Positions 42,777 to 54,959 are shown, counted from the first letter of the stretch. The stretch is 64,000 nucleotides of DNA from Hsuehochloa calcarea (GCA_036346395.1 CM070604.1:30593662-30657661); one strand, 5' to 3'. Numbers and translations are program-made. The notes: generated by a model from the letters alone, not told the origin.

Positions 42777-45338
42777 GCTTATAGCAGCTAGATCATGTTT
42801 TATGTACATACAGAATGTTATGAATTCGCCATTGATGGCCTTTTGTAGCTCTGAAAGTACAACCGCCCACCCTTGTACAGGTGCACTGCAGATGGCGGTA
42901 ATGGGATCCAGGAGAAATTGAGAGGTCCCTTGTTTCGTTCGTTCGTTCATTGTGTTGGCAAGTGCGGTTTCAGTAACTACATGGGAATTGGGAATGCATC
43001 AAGAGATGCAGGTTTTGGTTTTGAGAAGCTTCAGAAAGTGTAGTGTGAAGGTGTTGCAATGTGGACACGAGGTACACTACACTGAGATGGCAACGATTTT
43101 TGGGCCCTGTCATGTCATGTGGCACTGTGACCTGAAAGAGGTGGGTGGACTTTATGACCTCCGGTGCTCCACTTTGGCCCACTCTTCTCACTTATCACCG
43201 CCTGAAAGGTAGTATTGTTTAGGATTTCATGTACTTCCTGGTCATGCTAAATCCACACCCAAATTTTCCGTACGAGTTTGTTCAAATTTATACTATGTTG
43301 CTTGGATTCAAATGATTAATTATGCAAAATACTTACATGGACGGTATTCCAGACCTTTTCGAGTGGACTTGTGCATTTAGCGCATATTACTTTCGATTTC
43401 AAACGAAACATGTAATTCAAACTAAAAACAACTCATTTTTATTGTGTCGTACGATAAGTTTGTTAAAGAAGTTGTAGATTTCAATAAAAAAAACGGAGTA
43501 GATTTCTTTTTTGACATTGACATGTATAATTACTAAATTAGTTTCAAGTAAATTTCGATTACACCTAGATATGTGTATTTGTGATTTTGTTACATTTGGT
43601 GTAGAGAAAGAAAACTTACAGTTGTTCTTGCCTGGTGCTTAATGCAGCATATCTATCTACTATGTTATTAAAACAAAAGCAAAAGAAGTTATCATCTTCA
43701 CTCTCAAGACCAAAGAAATTTCCAACTTAATTGGAGGAAAAATAGAAACATCTATATCGTCGATTTGGATAGGTTCGGATTATAATGAAGTATGTTAAAC
43801 ATATATAGATAGATACGATAGATGTTACAATTGTATAAGAAATACAACTATATTCCATGATAAGTACAATTGCATTTCCATAATAAGTATTAGAGTTCTA
43901 CAACAAGAGCAACTCTATGTTTACAGAGCCCTGGTCACCAACATTTGGTGACACACTACAAGTCCTACCGTTAGCAAGACATTATTACGAAAAGTAGCCG
44001 GTAGGCAGTCTTCTAGAATTTCATTCAAGAATAAAGAGTTTTGTACATTGGAAGAAAATGCGGTGGTGGAGGGTATTGCGTGAGGCCTTACACCATCAGC
44101 AGTCTATTCAAATTAATTAAGTATGAATCAACGGCTGATAAGGAGTGCTCCGTACTGAGGCCCTCCAGCAGCAAATTTCTTTCCTTGTAATTAAGAGTTA
44201 CCAGGTACCGTTGGAAGATTTCGTCACCAAATCGTGCTGGTACCTACAAAACGGGAAATGGTTCGCATTGAAGACACATAGTCCTTTGGTCTCGAAGAAG
44301 AAGAAAAACAACACACCTACTCCCCGCGTGCTGCTCACTGGCAATAAGAAAAGAAAAGCAGCCGTCTGATCTCGAACGGTTGTTCATGTCCAACGGCCGT
44401 TAATCCATAGTAATTAGTACACTGGTCCAGGGCTGCAGGGTCCAGGCTCTAGCTAACGCATGCATATAGAAAGAGGAAACGGATCTAGGTACAGATTAAC
44501 GCAGAGGTTCACGGTGGTATACATTAAGACGTTGTTTGCACCGTATAATTCAAAATAAATAGTTTAGATCGAACGCCACAGTCCTAAATGTTGTTGTAAA
44601 ATCGCTATAGTACGGTCGCGTCTGGAAGGCGCAAGACCCGACGGCGACGCGCCCGTGAACGGAACGCCGGGACACAAGGCGTGTTGGAGTTGAGCTTTGG
44701 CTTCTCCACTCGCGCGCCCGGCGGCACGCAGCCAGTCGCTGAATCGAACCGCACCCAGATGAGTGCATATAGACAGTAAAGAGTACTAGCCAGCGCTAGT
44801 GACCAGTGAATGAATCAATTAATGCATGCCGGCCACGTCACACCGTCATCAATTCATCGTCGTCTTGGTCTTCGCCCTCATCTAACGCGCGGCCATGAAT
44901 GACGCAGAGATCATTAAGGACGGCACGTCGACAGCGACTCCACTGAGCTGTACCCGGCGGTGGGGCCCACCTGCCTGCCTGCCTCTCCTGGAGACCGGAG
45001 AGCATCTGTTTCGAGTCACTGTCGAGAAGGATTTCCTCCTTTCTTGTCTTCTTAGGTTTCCTGATCGCCTTCTCGTTCCGGAGCATCATTGTTTGTATTT
45101 TTTCTTTCTTTCTTTCTCCCGTCCATGTCTATGCAGAAATTAGGTAAGCGAGCAAGCAAGCAAGCACGCGCGGTTGAACTCACGGGGCATGCACGTGGTA
45201 GGAGGAAGTTGCGTAGCTGAATATTTGGCTGAAATAGCAGAGACAACGCACGTGCTGCTAACGCAGTCCGTGATGAGCTCTCAGTCCGACGGTATACTGC
45301 GGCAGACTACATGTCTCTGACTCGGTTTCACGACAGGT
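42777..45338. other. Intergenic region downstream of the kinase
   Basis: The first few hundred bases (to about 42950) are likely 3' UTR. The rest is AT-rich with scattered simple repeats (CTGCCTGCCTGCCT near 44970, GCAAGCAAGCAAGC near 45150). Small open frames at 44550-45246 lie in mixed-composition sequence and match nothing I know. No gene is supported. Confidence 0.5.
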
Positions 45339-45592
45339 GTGAAAATTTAGTTATTGCCGTAAGATACCGCAAGGTTTGTGTTTGTATTTATATTCAGAGC
45401 CCGACTCAACCGGGTTACAACAGAGAGGATATCGTAGGATCCTAACAAAGTTAGCAATGCGCATGACACCCAACAGTATTTGGCGTGATTTGCTACAGTA
45501 ACAACGATAGCAATTGAAACATAATTACGGAGAGAACAGAGATTACAGAGAGGGAAGAGATAAGTAGAGATAACTTGATCGCTGCTTTAACA
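45339..45592 (-). repeat. 3' LTR of copia L (254 bp)
   Basis: The reverse strand runs TGTTAAAGCAGCGATC to AAATTTTCACA. It follows the purine run GAGAGGGGA directly, the expected place of a 3' LTR. An ATATAAATAC TATA-like stretch is near 45385-45400. Confidence 0.7.
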
Positions 45593-45599
45593 TCCCCTC

Positions 45600-47010
45600 T
45601 CAATCTCGACGGACGGAGACCAGTTTGAGATTTCGAGTAAGTCGATCAAACCAACGCCGACCTAACGCTTTGGTTAAGATATCTGCTATATGATATTCGG
45701 ATGAAATGAACGGTATGTTCAGCATCTTCCACGCTACCCTTTCTCTCACAAAGTGGAAGTTCATTTCTATGTGTTCTAACATGAAACACCAAATTTGCTG
45801 TCAAATATGTGACACCTAGATTGACAGACCATAACACCGGGGATCTGGATTGGAAAACCTTCAACTCCTTGAGGAGGGACTGTATCCAAATCAACTCAGC
45901 AGTGGCATTAGCTAATGATTTGTACTCTACCTCCATGCTTGATCGTGACACAATGGGTTGCTTCCTAGAACTCCATGATACCAAGCTCGGTCCATGGAAG
46001 AAAGCAAAACCATTAGTTGAACATCTATCATCTGGACACCCAGCCCAATCCACATTAGAAAATAGACTAAACATCACAAACTTTGTCTTCTGAATATGCA
46101 AGCCAGTTTCAGGAGTACCCTTTATGTATCTCAGAATTCTTTTGACCGTCATCTAGTGTGGATTAATAGGCATTTGCAAGAATTTACATACCTTGTTGAC
46201 TACAAATGAGATATCTAGCCTGGTGAGTGTTAGATACTGAAGGGCACCGACTATACTTCTGTACTAAAACATATCAGAATCCGAGGGTAGAGATCCTCCC
46301 TCCTTTGACAATTTTTCTGAACTTATCATTGGAGTACGAAGGGGCTTGCATTGATGCATATTAATCCTTTCAAGGACATCATATATGTATTTCTTTTGTG
46401 TGAGTATCATACCAGTCTTTGTTGTGACAACTTCTATGCCCAAAACGTAGTCCAAGTTAGCATGATCTTTGATTGCAAACTCTCCTGACAATTGCAGGAT
46501 AAGCTTGTTTGTTGCCATAGCCGACAAGCTAGCGATGATGATATCGTCAACATATATAGATCAACATGTACATCATAATTACTTGTCTGCTGAATATGAA
46601 CAATGACGAATCTGCTTTGCAAGGTACAAAACGCAGTTCTAACAGTTTGTTGCTCAATCTGGAAAACCAGGCCCTCAGTGCTTGCTTTAGGCCATATAAT
46701 GCCTTTTCAAGCTTACATACATAGTCAGGATGAGAAAACATAGTCAGGATGAGATGCATCTTCATGCCCCCAGTGGTTGACGCATGAATACCTCTTCTTG
46801 GAGCACACCGTGGAAAAATGCATTTTGCACATCGACTTGGTGAAGATTCCACCCCCATGAGACAGCAAGGGAGAGAATGGCACGCATTGTTGTCGATGAG
46901 ACAATAGGGCTGAAAGTTTCAAAGTAGTCGATGTTGTATCATTGCTTGAATCCTTTGGCCACAAGACACGCCTTATATCGCTCAATGGATCCAACAAGCT
47001 TTTGCTTGAT
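45600..47010 (-). pseudogene. Copia RT and RNase H, broken
   Basis: Reverse-strand blocks in order are: KACLVAKGFKQ (RT start, about 46950), SWGWNLHQVDVQNAFFHG, YVDDIII (46543-46554), HANLDYVLGIEV, then RNase H with DWAGCPDDR, SRSSMEVEYKSLANATAELI and ADILTKAL (about 45665). At least four frame changes and several stops are present. Catalytic YVDD and the RNase H Asp/Glu residues can still be read, but no continuous polyprotein remains. Confidence 0.8.
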
Positions 47011-47019
47011 TTTGAAGAC

Positions 47020-47708
47020 TGTCAACGATCAAATCACCGAACTTATGAGTATATAAAAAGAAAGTGGAAAAGTAGCACGTATCTCCTGGTAAGGAATGGG
47101 GCTGCTCTTTATTGATATGAACTGGCTGTTACACAGTGTATCTGTAATCTAAACCAAAGACTAACTCCCCTAACACTGGAGCACAATGCTTGCTACGGCC
47201 TTGCGATCTAATCGACTAACTATCTTCTGAGAGTGATTCCAGTCGATCATTCTCTTCGCCCCCCCCTCTTCTCCTTCCACGGTCCTCCTTATGTAGTTGA
47301 TGAAACGTTGGTAGTTATCCCTTGGAGAGGCGTCTGTTAAGAAGTGACGCGTCTGGTCGGAGAGAGGCGTCAGTTGATAATGTATCAACTGTTGTGCGGT
47401 TATATGTCAATGAGTCATATAACCGTACTCCACTATTGTAGCGTCGCGTGGTATGGAATATGTAGCACATGTTCCATTCGTCACACGATAAAGTATATGT
47501 CTGGTCTTAGATCCAGACACCAGTTCAAAAACCTTGTGAGCATTTGACTGGTCGGAGACTAGGTTTGGAACCATGTCCGACCAGGTTGGGTATTATGTAA
47601 CCTCTGGAATTCTTACGACCAGTGAGGTCGTTAGCCTTAGGTGTAACGACCACGAAGACGTATGGTCTCTATATAATAAATAATAAATAGAGGTTTTAAT
47701 CCTCGTCA
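47020..47708 (-). repeat. 3' LTR of element G (689 bp)
   Basis: On the reverse strand it runs TGACGAGGATTAAAACC to GATCGTTGACA. It is closely similar to LTR F and shares its first bases with LTR K. Near its start is an 8-bp-stem hairpin GGTCGTTA...TAACGACC (47626-47651). Confidence 0.85.
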
Positions 47709-47975
47709 GCTAGCCCCCGAATTTTTAAATGAATTGATCGTGTGGACGCTTATAACAATGAAGTCATATCAGGCAGACCCCTCATTAAATGTTGTTTGTC
47801 TGCTGGTTAAAAAGGGTTTTGTCCATTGGACTTTTTCCTGAAGCGGTTACAGTGTTGTGGCTATAAAAACCCCATAGCACTGGGTGTTAGGGTTTCTACG
47901 CCTTCTGATTTCCTCTTCATCTTCCAAGAAACCATCTCCAGTCACCTTAGAATTCTTCACCCGAATGAAATCGCC

Positions 47976-49919
47976 ATGTCGGATCTTATTACTAACTGGT
48001 CAATTTCTGATCTGAGCGAGAAGAAGTTGGAAAATTTGGAGAAGGTTGGGCTGCTACCCGACAGAAATATGATCTCATGGAGATCAGCATTTGGGGAACA
48101 TTCTCCAAGCAGTGAGGATGGAGAAATATCAGTATTTCTCGCATATATTGAATGCGGCTTCAGACTCCAAGTTCACTCCTTTCTCTCCCAAGTTCTGGAG
48201 TACTATGGAGTGGAACTGATCAATCTGGCCCCCAACGCCATAGCCAACCTTAGCATCTTCGTTTATCTCTGTGTAGCGTACTTGGGAATTACAACAACTC
48301 TGGATCTCTTCAAGTACTACTACAGACTAGCAAATGCGAAGAAGACGACCAGTACACCTGGAGAGTGTACCTTGCGTCTCCATGATGGGAAGGCCGATGA
48401 GTACATTTCTATGTACTCCAGATCTTTGTGGTCGTCATGGAAAAAGAGTTGGTTTTATATAAAGATTACGTAGGGCGATGGCCTCTATTACAGCTGTAAG
48501 AAAGATGTAGAGAACCTGCGATGGCGTTCTTCCTCGAAGAAGGAGAGGAAAATTGAGAGATGGGTTGATGCTATCCATCTCCTGAGTATTAGGGGTTTAA
48601 CCTCCTGGCACGTGATAAGGGACTTTTTCATGCGGATGATTAGTCCTTTGAAGGCCAGAGCTCATTCGATGCTCTGGTACATTGGTCGTGATGATGCGAC
48701 CAGGGATTCTAGGGAAGGTAGATCCCAGTTAGAATTCGACCAGTATATTTTTCTAGTCAATTGCTTTCATAACTCTAAGACATCTCTTTTTATTACAGCC
48801 TTGTCTTCTGATGAGATCAGAAGTCGGATCAAGATGATCTGTGCTGGAGAGCCTAACGAAAAGGCTAGTTTCCCTCTGATCTTAGCAGTTACTATTGCTG
48901 AAGAGAGGGCTGAGAGACTCCGGGTAAGCATGTTAATTATTTTTCATCTTTACAAACTCTTTCGATCGGTGTTTATCTAAAAAACCTCTTTGATATGTAG
49001 TCGGTTGGTCTGAGGATCAATGAGGCCACAGAAACATGTGAGCCATTTGATGACCCGACCAGTCTTACGATCACTAGTGATCGTGCAAAGGTAGGTAACC
49101 GAAGGAAGTATGTTTCGTTTCGATGAAAAGATATGTTCATCACCCGACTAACCTTGTTTGTTAAATCAGGCGGTAGTCATCGAGTCTCATACAGTTGCTC
49201 AAGAATTGCCAATGGCTGTTGAGTCAACTGTGTTTGGTGACCAATGAACCTGCACCATCCAATTCAACGATCAGGGATTCTACTTTCGACCAATTGGTCG
49301 AAAGTATTTCATCTGATCTTCCATTGGAGGACATAGAGGGTGTAACCAACCCTACCAGTTTAGAACTGGTAAAATCGGTTAAAAAAAAGAAAAGTAAGCG
49401 CTACGGATTTTAAGCCGGCGCGCTACAGAGTTAAGATAAAGAAGATGACCAGGTATGTTTTAAATAGAAATAATCATATAAATGCATACCTTTTATATCC
49501 TCGGTGAACTTTAAACTCTGAACATCCTTTCCTCTGTGCAGATCTGCTGGAGCTCCGATCGTTTCCGACCAGGTCATTCCAGTAGGCCAGGTGATTGAGG
49601 GCACTTCCGACCAAGGCTTTCCCGAGGCAAGAAAATCTGAGGAAGAAGTGGTTAGGGGAGCCCCCGAAACTGCTTCAGTACCGGACTCTGACTTGGATCT
49701 TGTAGTGATTGTTACTCCATCAGTGGAGGTAGGCACTTCTACAGATCCACAACAGACTCCGATCCCTGCAAGCAATCCCTCCCAAACTAACAAGTTTCCT
49801 TTCTCTCCTCGATTTATCGAGGATAAGGAGCTTGATGAAGCTTGGAGGAGAATATCAGATCGTCTTGCAAAGGCGAATCCTGATAAAATTTTTGCCGATT
49901 ATAATGACGTGGCATTCAA
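47976..49919 (+). pseudogene. Antisense extra gene (aORF) of Tat element G, multi-exon
   Basis: Exon-like blocks with GT-AG borders: 47976-48717, 48799-48923, 49001-49090, 49170 to about 49388, 49542-49919; another starts near 49970 and is interrupted by K. The first block begins MSDLITNWSISDLSEKKLE and has Leu/Phe-rich helices (ECGFRLQVHSFLSQVLEYYG) and a GLTSWHVIRDFFMRMISPLK motif. A single in-frame TAG at 48471-48473 interrupts it. Later blocks are acidic linkers and coiled coil. It resembles the grass family annotated as putative gypsy-type transposon protein (PF04195, from memory). Tat elements such as Grande and RIRE2 relatives are known for an extra ORF antisense to gag-pol; its function is unknown. 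Gene order and antisense direction fit. The K copy is at 58441-61905 on the minus strand. Confidence 0.65.
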
Positions 49920-50010
49920 GTAAGTGTCTTCAACCATTCTTATATCTCTCTCTGAAGTTCAATAGAAACTTGAAGAGGAAATGCTATCTATGCAGCATAT
50001 GGTTGAGAAC

Positions 50011-50826
50011 TGACGAGGATCTAATAATCCTCATTTTATCTATTATCTATAATTCTTATTATGGGTAAATATGATGTCACATAGTCTCCAGAAGTACCCC
50101 TTATTTTTATAAGGGAGAGGCCTACCAAGTGATTGTAAGATCTTCTACAATCACCCCCCATAGTCGTAAGTCTTACTACGACTACTACCTGGTCGTAAGT
50201 CTTTCTACGACCATTACATGGTCGTAAGTCTTTCTACGACTATTACATGGTCGTAAGTCTTTCTACGATCACTACATAGTCGTAAGACCTTTTACGACTA
50301 CTACCTGGTCGTAAGTTCTCCTACGACCAGGCAAACCACGACCACCTTATAATCAAACCTACAGGCAAGTGGGTCCAATTGATTAAGGAATCGAACGGTG
50401 CCCGCACGCACTACTATTCCGCGTAGTAATAGTACTTAAATACCCCATTATCTTTGAATGATAATTGCCAGACGGCGTGGAGAAGCCAATGCGCCGGTAA
50501 TTACTGCCATCATGCGCCCATTACTGGCTCAATTAAGGCACCTCTTCCACAGGACAAAACGGCTACTCCTTCACGACTATATAAGGGCATCAGGGAGACA
50601 GAGAAAAGGGCGAGTCAGGGGGAAAGACAAGTTCTATTCTCTGTAATAGTCTTAGCTTCTTACTTGATCATCAAGAATACCACACCACACAGATTAGGGT
50701 TATTATTCTCTCCAAGAAGGCTGAACTGCCTAAACATCCCGTGTCAACCACTCTGCGTGATTTCATCTCTAGGAGACCCCCCGAATTAAATAATCTTTAC
50801 GTAAGATCGGTTCTAATACACCGACG
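50011..50826 (+). repeat. 5' LTR of element K (816 bp)
   Basis: It starts TGACGAGGATCTAATAATCC and ends AATACACCGACG (the 3' LTR ends CCGACA). TATA box TATATAAG lies at 50578-50585. It is about 30 bases longer than the 3' LTR because it has one more 29-bp hairpin unit. Confidence 0.92.
50131..50328 (+). repeat. Seven-hairpin array in the 5' LTR of K, 29-bp period
   Basis: Each unit is a 22-nt hairpin with a 7-bp stem and an 8-nt loop. Starts are 50131, then 50162, 50191, 50220, 50249, 50278 and 50307, the last six exactly 29 bp apart. Stems include GATTGTA/TACAATC, AGTCGTA/TACGACT and GGTCGTA/TACGACC, with two wobble versions. Most units contain GTAAGT. Confidence 0.95.
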
Positions 50827-50828
50827 GT

Positions 50829-50846
50829 TGGCGCCGACCGTGGGGA
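50829..50846 (+). other. Primer binding site of element K
   Basis: TGGCGCCGACCGTGGGGA lies two bases inside the 5' LTR, the expected position. TGGCGCC-type sites are usual in Tat and Athila elements. I have not assigned the tRNA. Confidence 0.75.
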
Positions 50847-50898
50847 TCTTCCGGTAATCTCTTGTCAACATACTCTCTTTTTCCAATCTCATGCAATC

Positions 50899-53115
50899 AT
50901 GGCAGGAGAATGGAACGAGGAGAACTGGTTTGACTTGGCGGTCTACGCAGACGCCGACATGGATGCCGGTTTCGACTACGAGCCGAGTGATGCATCCGCC
51001 GATGGTGATGTTGCCTCGGAGATTATTCTCCAGAAACCATCCCATTAATGGAGTTGAGGAGGGATCCTTATCCCCCACAACGATACGTCCAACAGAGGAG
51101 CCAATTCCCTCAAAGGACAAGGGTCAATCCGACCAGAACCGCACCCAGGAGGACTCATAACACAACGAGAGTTTTTCCTCCAAGTGTTCAAGTCCCCTTA
51201 AGGCGGTCCGACTTGGTGAGTCAAGTTCTGGGAGCCACTATTCCAGACTCCACCAAAGATCTAGTGATCCTCTCTCTGTGGTAACTCCAGAGGGTGGGAT
51301 CAAGCATGCTTTCCCGCAAATTCGGCCGCCTCCCGCAGATCTCATTTGCGAACGAGAGATGCTTATAACCCGAGTTCCCCTACCGAGGGGATTACTCCAA
51401 GTCGCCAGATGGTGTCTCTCGAGCACTCCTCAAGCGGGGAGGCCTTGAGCGCAAGTGAGAATCATCAACGGGAGGTCTTCGTCCTTCCCTCAAATCAGGG
51501 TCAGCCTCATGGAGGCCGAGATAAGAACACTCCACGAAGATCACACACTGCGCCCCCTCGTGGTAATGGCAAGGGCACCACCGGTGATAGAGAGAACCAA
51601 CACTCTGATGAACGCGAGGGAAATCCTCGACATTCTCGCACTCCACTGAGAAGGCCTCAAAGACCTGATGAGGAGGATTTTGATGTCGTCCGAAGAAAGA
51701 AAATTGCAGTCCAAAAGAACTCGCTCGCGCATTCAACATCGATCGGAGGAGGTACAAGAACTCCGGACATCAACGACTTGCTCGGGAATCCTACCAAGAG
51801 CTTGCTCGAACGCTGTGGTACGATCTCTTTCTTTGTCAAGAGATTACGCAAAGACTTCGAATCGTGATGACAAGATCGAGGTACCTCGTCGACAACATTC
51901 AGGTAGTCGTAGCAATGCGACTTCCTCAGTTACCAGTCAATCGAATATTTCTCTACGTAGGAATCGACACGGCCATAAGTCGAATCGATCCCCTATTCGG
52001 AAAAATACATTTCGATCGGCTGATGATCAAGAAGCCCCTCGGAGAGGTGATCATTCACCACTTCGACAAAGAAATTCTAACGGTGGAGTACGAGGAGTAT
52101 TCCCCTCGTAGAACTGAGACCTACTACAGAACAGGTCAGCCTGTTACCGGGTATCGTCGTATACGATCACCTGGTGACATTAACCCTTCTTTCCTACAAA
52201 GAAGGAGTCAAGAAGTGATTACCGGATGCCGGGCATTTTCGCCGACCTTGAGCGCCATTGCCACCTCATTTTCGGCCAGTGAACATGGAGAAATTTGATG
52301 GATCTCAAAATCCCATCGAATTTCTTCAGATCTATACAACAGCTGTCCGAGCAGCAGGAGGAGGAGAGCATGTAATGGCGAATTACCTTCCGACTGTGCT
52401 CGAAGGATCCGCTCGATCGTGGTTATTAAACCAACCACTCGAGTCGATCTACTCTTAGCAACACCTCTGCGATCTTCTGAGCGAATTTCCAAGGCACATA
52501 CAACCGCCCTGGAAAGGAAGACGACTTGCACCGGATAAAACAGAACACCAACGAGACTTTGCGTCAATTCATCAAACGCTTTAGTCAGGTTCATAACTCA
52601 ATTCCGGAAATTTCTGATTCCTCTGTGATCAGGGCTTTTAAGCAAGGAGTCCGTAGTAGAAGGATAACGGAGGACATTGCTTTGAATCCTCCCAACATCA
52701 TTGCCGAGCTCTTGAGATGGCCGATCGATATGCAATCGCTTCGAGGCGGTCGAGTGGAACAACACTATCGATCGAGAAACGACACTCCTCGAGAGCCGTG
52801 AATTTGGTAAGGATAAAAAGCAAAAAGTCCAAGAAGAAAATAAAAGTCAAAACCACAAACCGGTGGTTCCAAAGAGGTTTTGGCCGTGAAGATAGAGAGC
52901 CCCAAACCACCAAGTCGCACTCGATCAAGGCAAAGGTAAGCGCCGATCGTAGGAACGACAAACCAAGGTGGTGTCCTTTTCATAAAAGGAAGGACATGAC
53001 CTCCATGAATCGCCGAGTTTTCCAAAGAAAGCTCGAGGACTACTACAACGAAGAAAGCACCACTCCCTACTCTCGGCGGTGTAGGACATACGAGTGGCCA
53101 AAAGTCGTCGGATGA
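50899..53115 (+). pseudogene. Gag region of element K, frame-broken
   Basis: Starts MAGEWNEENWFDLAVYADAD (ATG 50899-50901), 53 bases after the PBS. Acidic N-terminus, then a basic Ser/Arg-rich stretch (51350-51870), then the capsid block MEKFDGSQNPIEFLQIYTT and SARSWLLNQPL (52285-52450) and ETLRQFIKRFSQVHNSI (52553-52605). The nucleocapsid region near 52960-53050 retains PFHKRKD but no complete CCHC knuckle. More than five stops or frame changes occur. Confidence 0.75.
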
Positions 53116-53122
53116 TGAGGAG

Positions 53123-53760
53123 ATGCCGCTCCAAGATCCGCAACATACCGTTGAGCACATCTACGGAGGATCATCGATATCGACTCCAAACGACAACTTA
53201 AAGTGCGGACGAGAGGTAAATTCCATACATACTCCTCTCGTCAATAAATTACCGAAGTGGTCGGAAGTTACCATCTCTTTTGAGAAGGATGACTGCCCAA
53301 TCACTACGAGTCGATCAGGTCGATATCCGATTGTGGTCGAACCCACCATCAATAACTGTCGGGTCAATCGAGTGTTGGTTGATGGTGGCAGTTCTTTGAA
53401 CATATTATTTACTAATGCCCTGGACGAGATGCAAGTACCGGGACAAAGGTAAGGCGATGCGATACTCCTTTCATGGAATCGTACCGGGGTCTTCGGCCAA
53501 ACCTATTGGCCAAGTTTCTCTTCCTTTAACATTTGGCTCACCAAGTAATTTCAGGACAGAGAATGTCTCCTTTGATGTGGTCGATTTCGATACGGCATAT
53601 AACGCCATACTCGGACGACCAACTTTGGCAAAATTCTTAATGGCTACTCATTATGGGTATCAATGTCTTAAGATGCCAGGTCCCAAAGGAGTGATCACCA
53701 TTCAATGTGACAAAAAGATGGCGTGTAGCTACGACCGTCGATCCCTCGAGATGGTTGGTC
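53123..53760 (+). pseudogene. Aspartic protease region of element K
   Basis: The block RVLVDGGSSLNILF (active-site Asp-Gly-Gly-Ser-Ser, about 53366-53410) and, after a frameshift near 53445, FDVVDFDTAYNAILGRPTLA are present. They match the protease of element F. The enzyme would release Gag and Pol proteins inside the virus-like particle. The frameshift inactivates this copy. Confidence 0.8.
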
Positions 53761-54009
53761 AAATACCAACTCGAGATGAAAGTCGACCGACTAGCAAGTC
53801 GAAGCCTCAAAGTCGCACCAAAGCCGAACGACCAAGTCAAAGAGGTTCCTCCGGGCGAGAAGAGCCCTCGAAGACTGCTCGCACGGGAGACTTTCGACCC
53901 CAAATAGGAAGACGCCCTCATTACCTTCCTCCGAGCTAACGCAGATGTCTTTGCGTGGCAAGCATCCGACATGCCCGAGTCCCTGTGGAGGTGATCGAGC
54001 ACGTGCTAG

Positions 54010-54955
54010 CTTTACGGCCGATAAAGTACCGTAAAACAAAAATTACGAAGATTTGCCCCGATCGACGAGATGCTATTAAATCGAGTTGGATAAGCTACTT
54101 AAAGCATGCTTTATAAGAGAAGTCAACCACCCAGTGGTTGGCTAACCTGTAATGGTCAAAAAGTCAAGCGGCAAATGGCGTATGTGCGTGGACTTTCTTG
54201 ATCTTAATAAAGCTTGTCCAAAAGATGATTTCCCTTTACCTCGTATCGATCACCGGTTGATTCTCTGCGCAGTTGTGAGATATTAAGTTTTTAGATGCAT
54301 ATTCGGATACCACGGATCAATATGTGTTTAAGCGATGAAGAAAAGACCGCATTCATTACTCCATTTGGTACCTTTTGCTATGTCAAAATGCCATTTGGTC
54401 TAAAGAATGCGGTGCTTCTTTCAACGCCTAATGCAATCGACTTTTTCATCTCAATTAGGCCGGAATTTGGAAGCCTATGTTGATGATCTAGTCGTAAAAA
54501 GCATTAAGAGACTTAATCATATCACTGACCTACAAGAAACATTCTACAACCTCAGAAAGCACCGCTTAAAACTCAATCCAGAGAAGTGTGTGTTTGGAAT
54601 TTCTTCAGGAAAATTACTTGGATTCCTAGTATTTGAACGAGGAATCGAAGTAAATCCTGAAAAAATAAAGGCCATCCTCCAGATGCGTCCTCCAAACACA
54701 AAAAAGGAAGTCCAGAAACTCACTGGGTGCATGGCGGCTTTAAGTCATTTCATCGCACGACTAGGGGAAAAAGGACTACCTTTCTTTAAACTTCTCAGGA
54801 GACATGAAGGTTTTGAGTGGTCTAACGAGGCAAACGCTGCCTTTGAGGATGTCAAGAGGTATCTTTCGAGTGCTCTGCTCGGTTTCTCCAAAGCGGAAAG
54901 AGACGCTCTTAATTTACCTAGCCGCCACGCCACAGCGAAAGAAGCGCGAGACTAG
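54010..54955 (+). pseudogene. Reverse transcriptase region of element K
   Basis: The catalytic motif YVDDLVVKS (YVDD at 54476-54487) and the downstream LNPEKCVFGISSGKLLGFLV are in one frame, with KKEVQKLTGCMAALSHFIAR following. Upstream RT blocks (LNKACPK, ITPFGTFCYVKMPFGLKNA) are scattered over other frames with several stops between 54050 and 54420. Palm residues can be read but there is no continuous frame. Confidence 0.8.
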
Positions 54956-54959
54956 TCGT

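Larger units (their letters stand above)
45339..47019 (-). mobile_element. 3' part of a reversed Ty1/copia element (L)
   Basis: From right to left on the reverse strand: RT, RNase H, polypurine tract (GAGAGGGGA before 45592), then a 254-bp 3' LTR. The 5' part is cut off at 47019 by the LTR of gypsy element G. The left target pentamer would be ACAGG (45334-45338); its partner is not in the window. Confidence 0.8.
47020..50010 (-). mobile_element. Tat-lineage gypsy element G, 3' end (continues at 63511)
   Basis: The LTR at 47020-47708 is in reverse orientation and the element's internal sequence lies to its right, so this is the 3' LTR of a reversed element. The purine-rich run CGGGGGCTAGC (reverse strand, 47709-47720) is its polypurine tract. 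Internal sequence holds the antisense extra gene, which reads on the + strand. Element K interrupts G at 50011-63505; G resumes at 63511 and runs off the window. The left target pentamer is AAGAC (47015-47019). Confidence 0.8.

Noticed and set aside
44838..45246. Possible small gene upstream of copia L
   Set aside because: No homology that I recognise, mixed frames on both strands, simple repeats nearby.
48605..48980. Separate gene for the 122-residue frame
   Set aside because: It overlaps exon and intron of the element G extra gene; the conserved WHVIRDFF block is in frame with the upstream exon past a single stop.
50131..50328. CRISPR-like array (regular 29-bp period)
   Set aside because: Units are contiguous hairpins without unique spacers, lie inside an LTR of a plant retrotransposon, and there are no cas genes.
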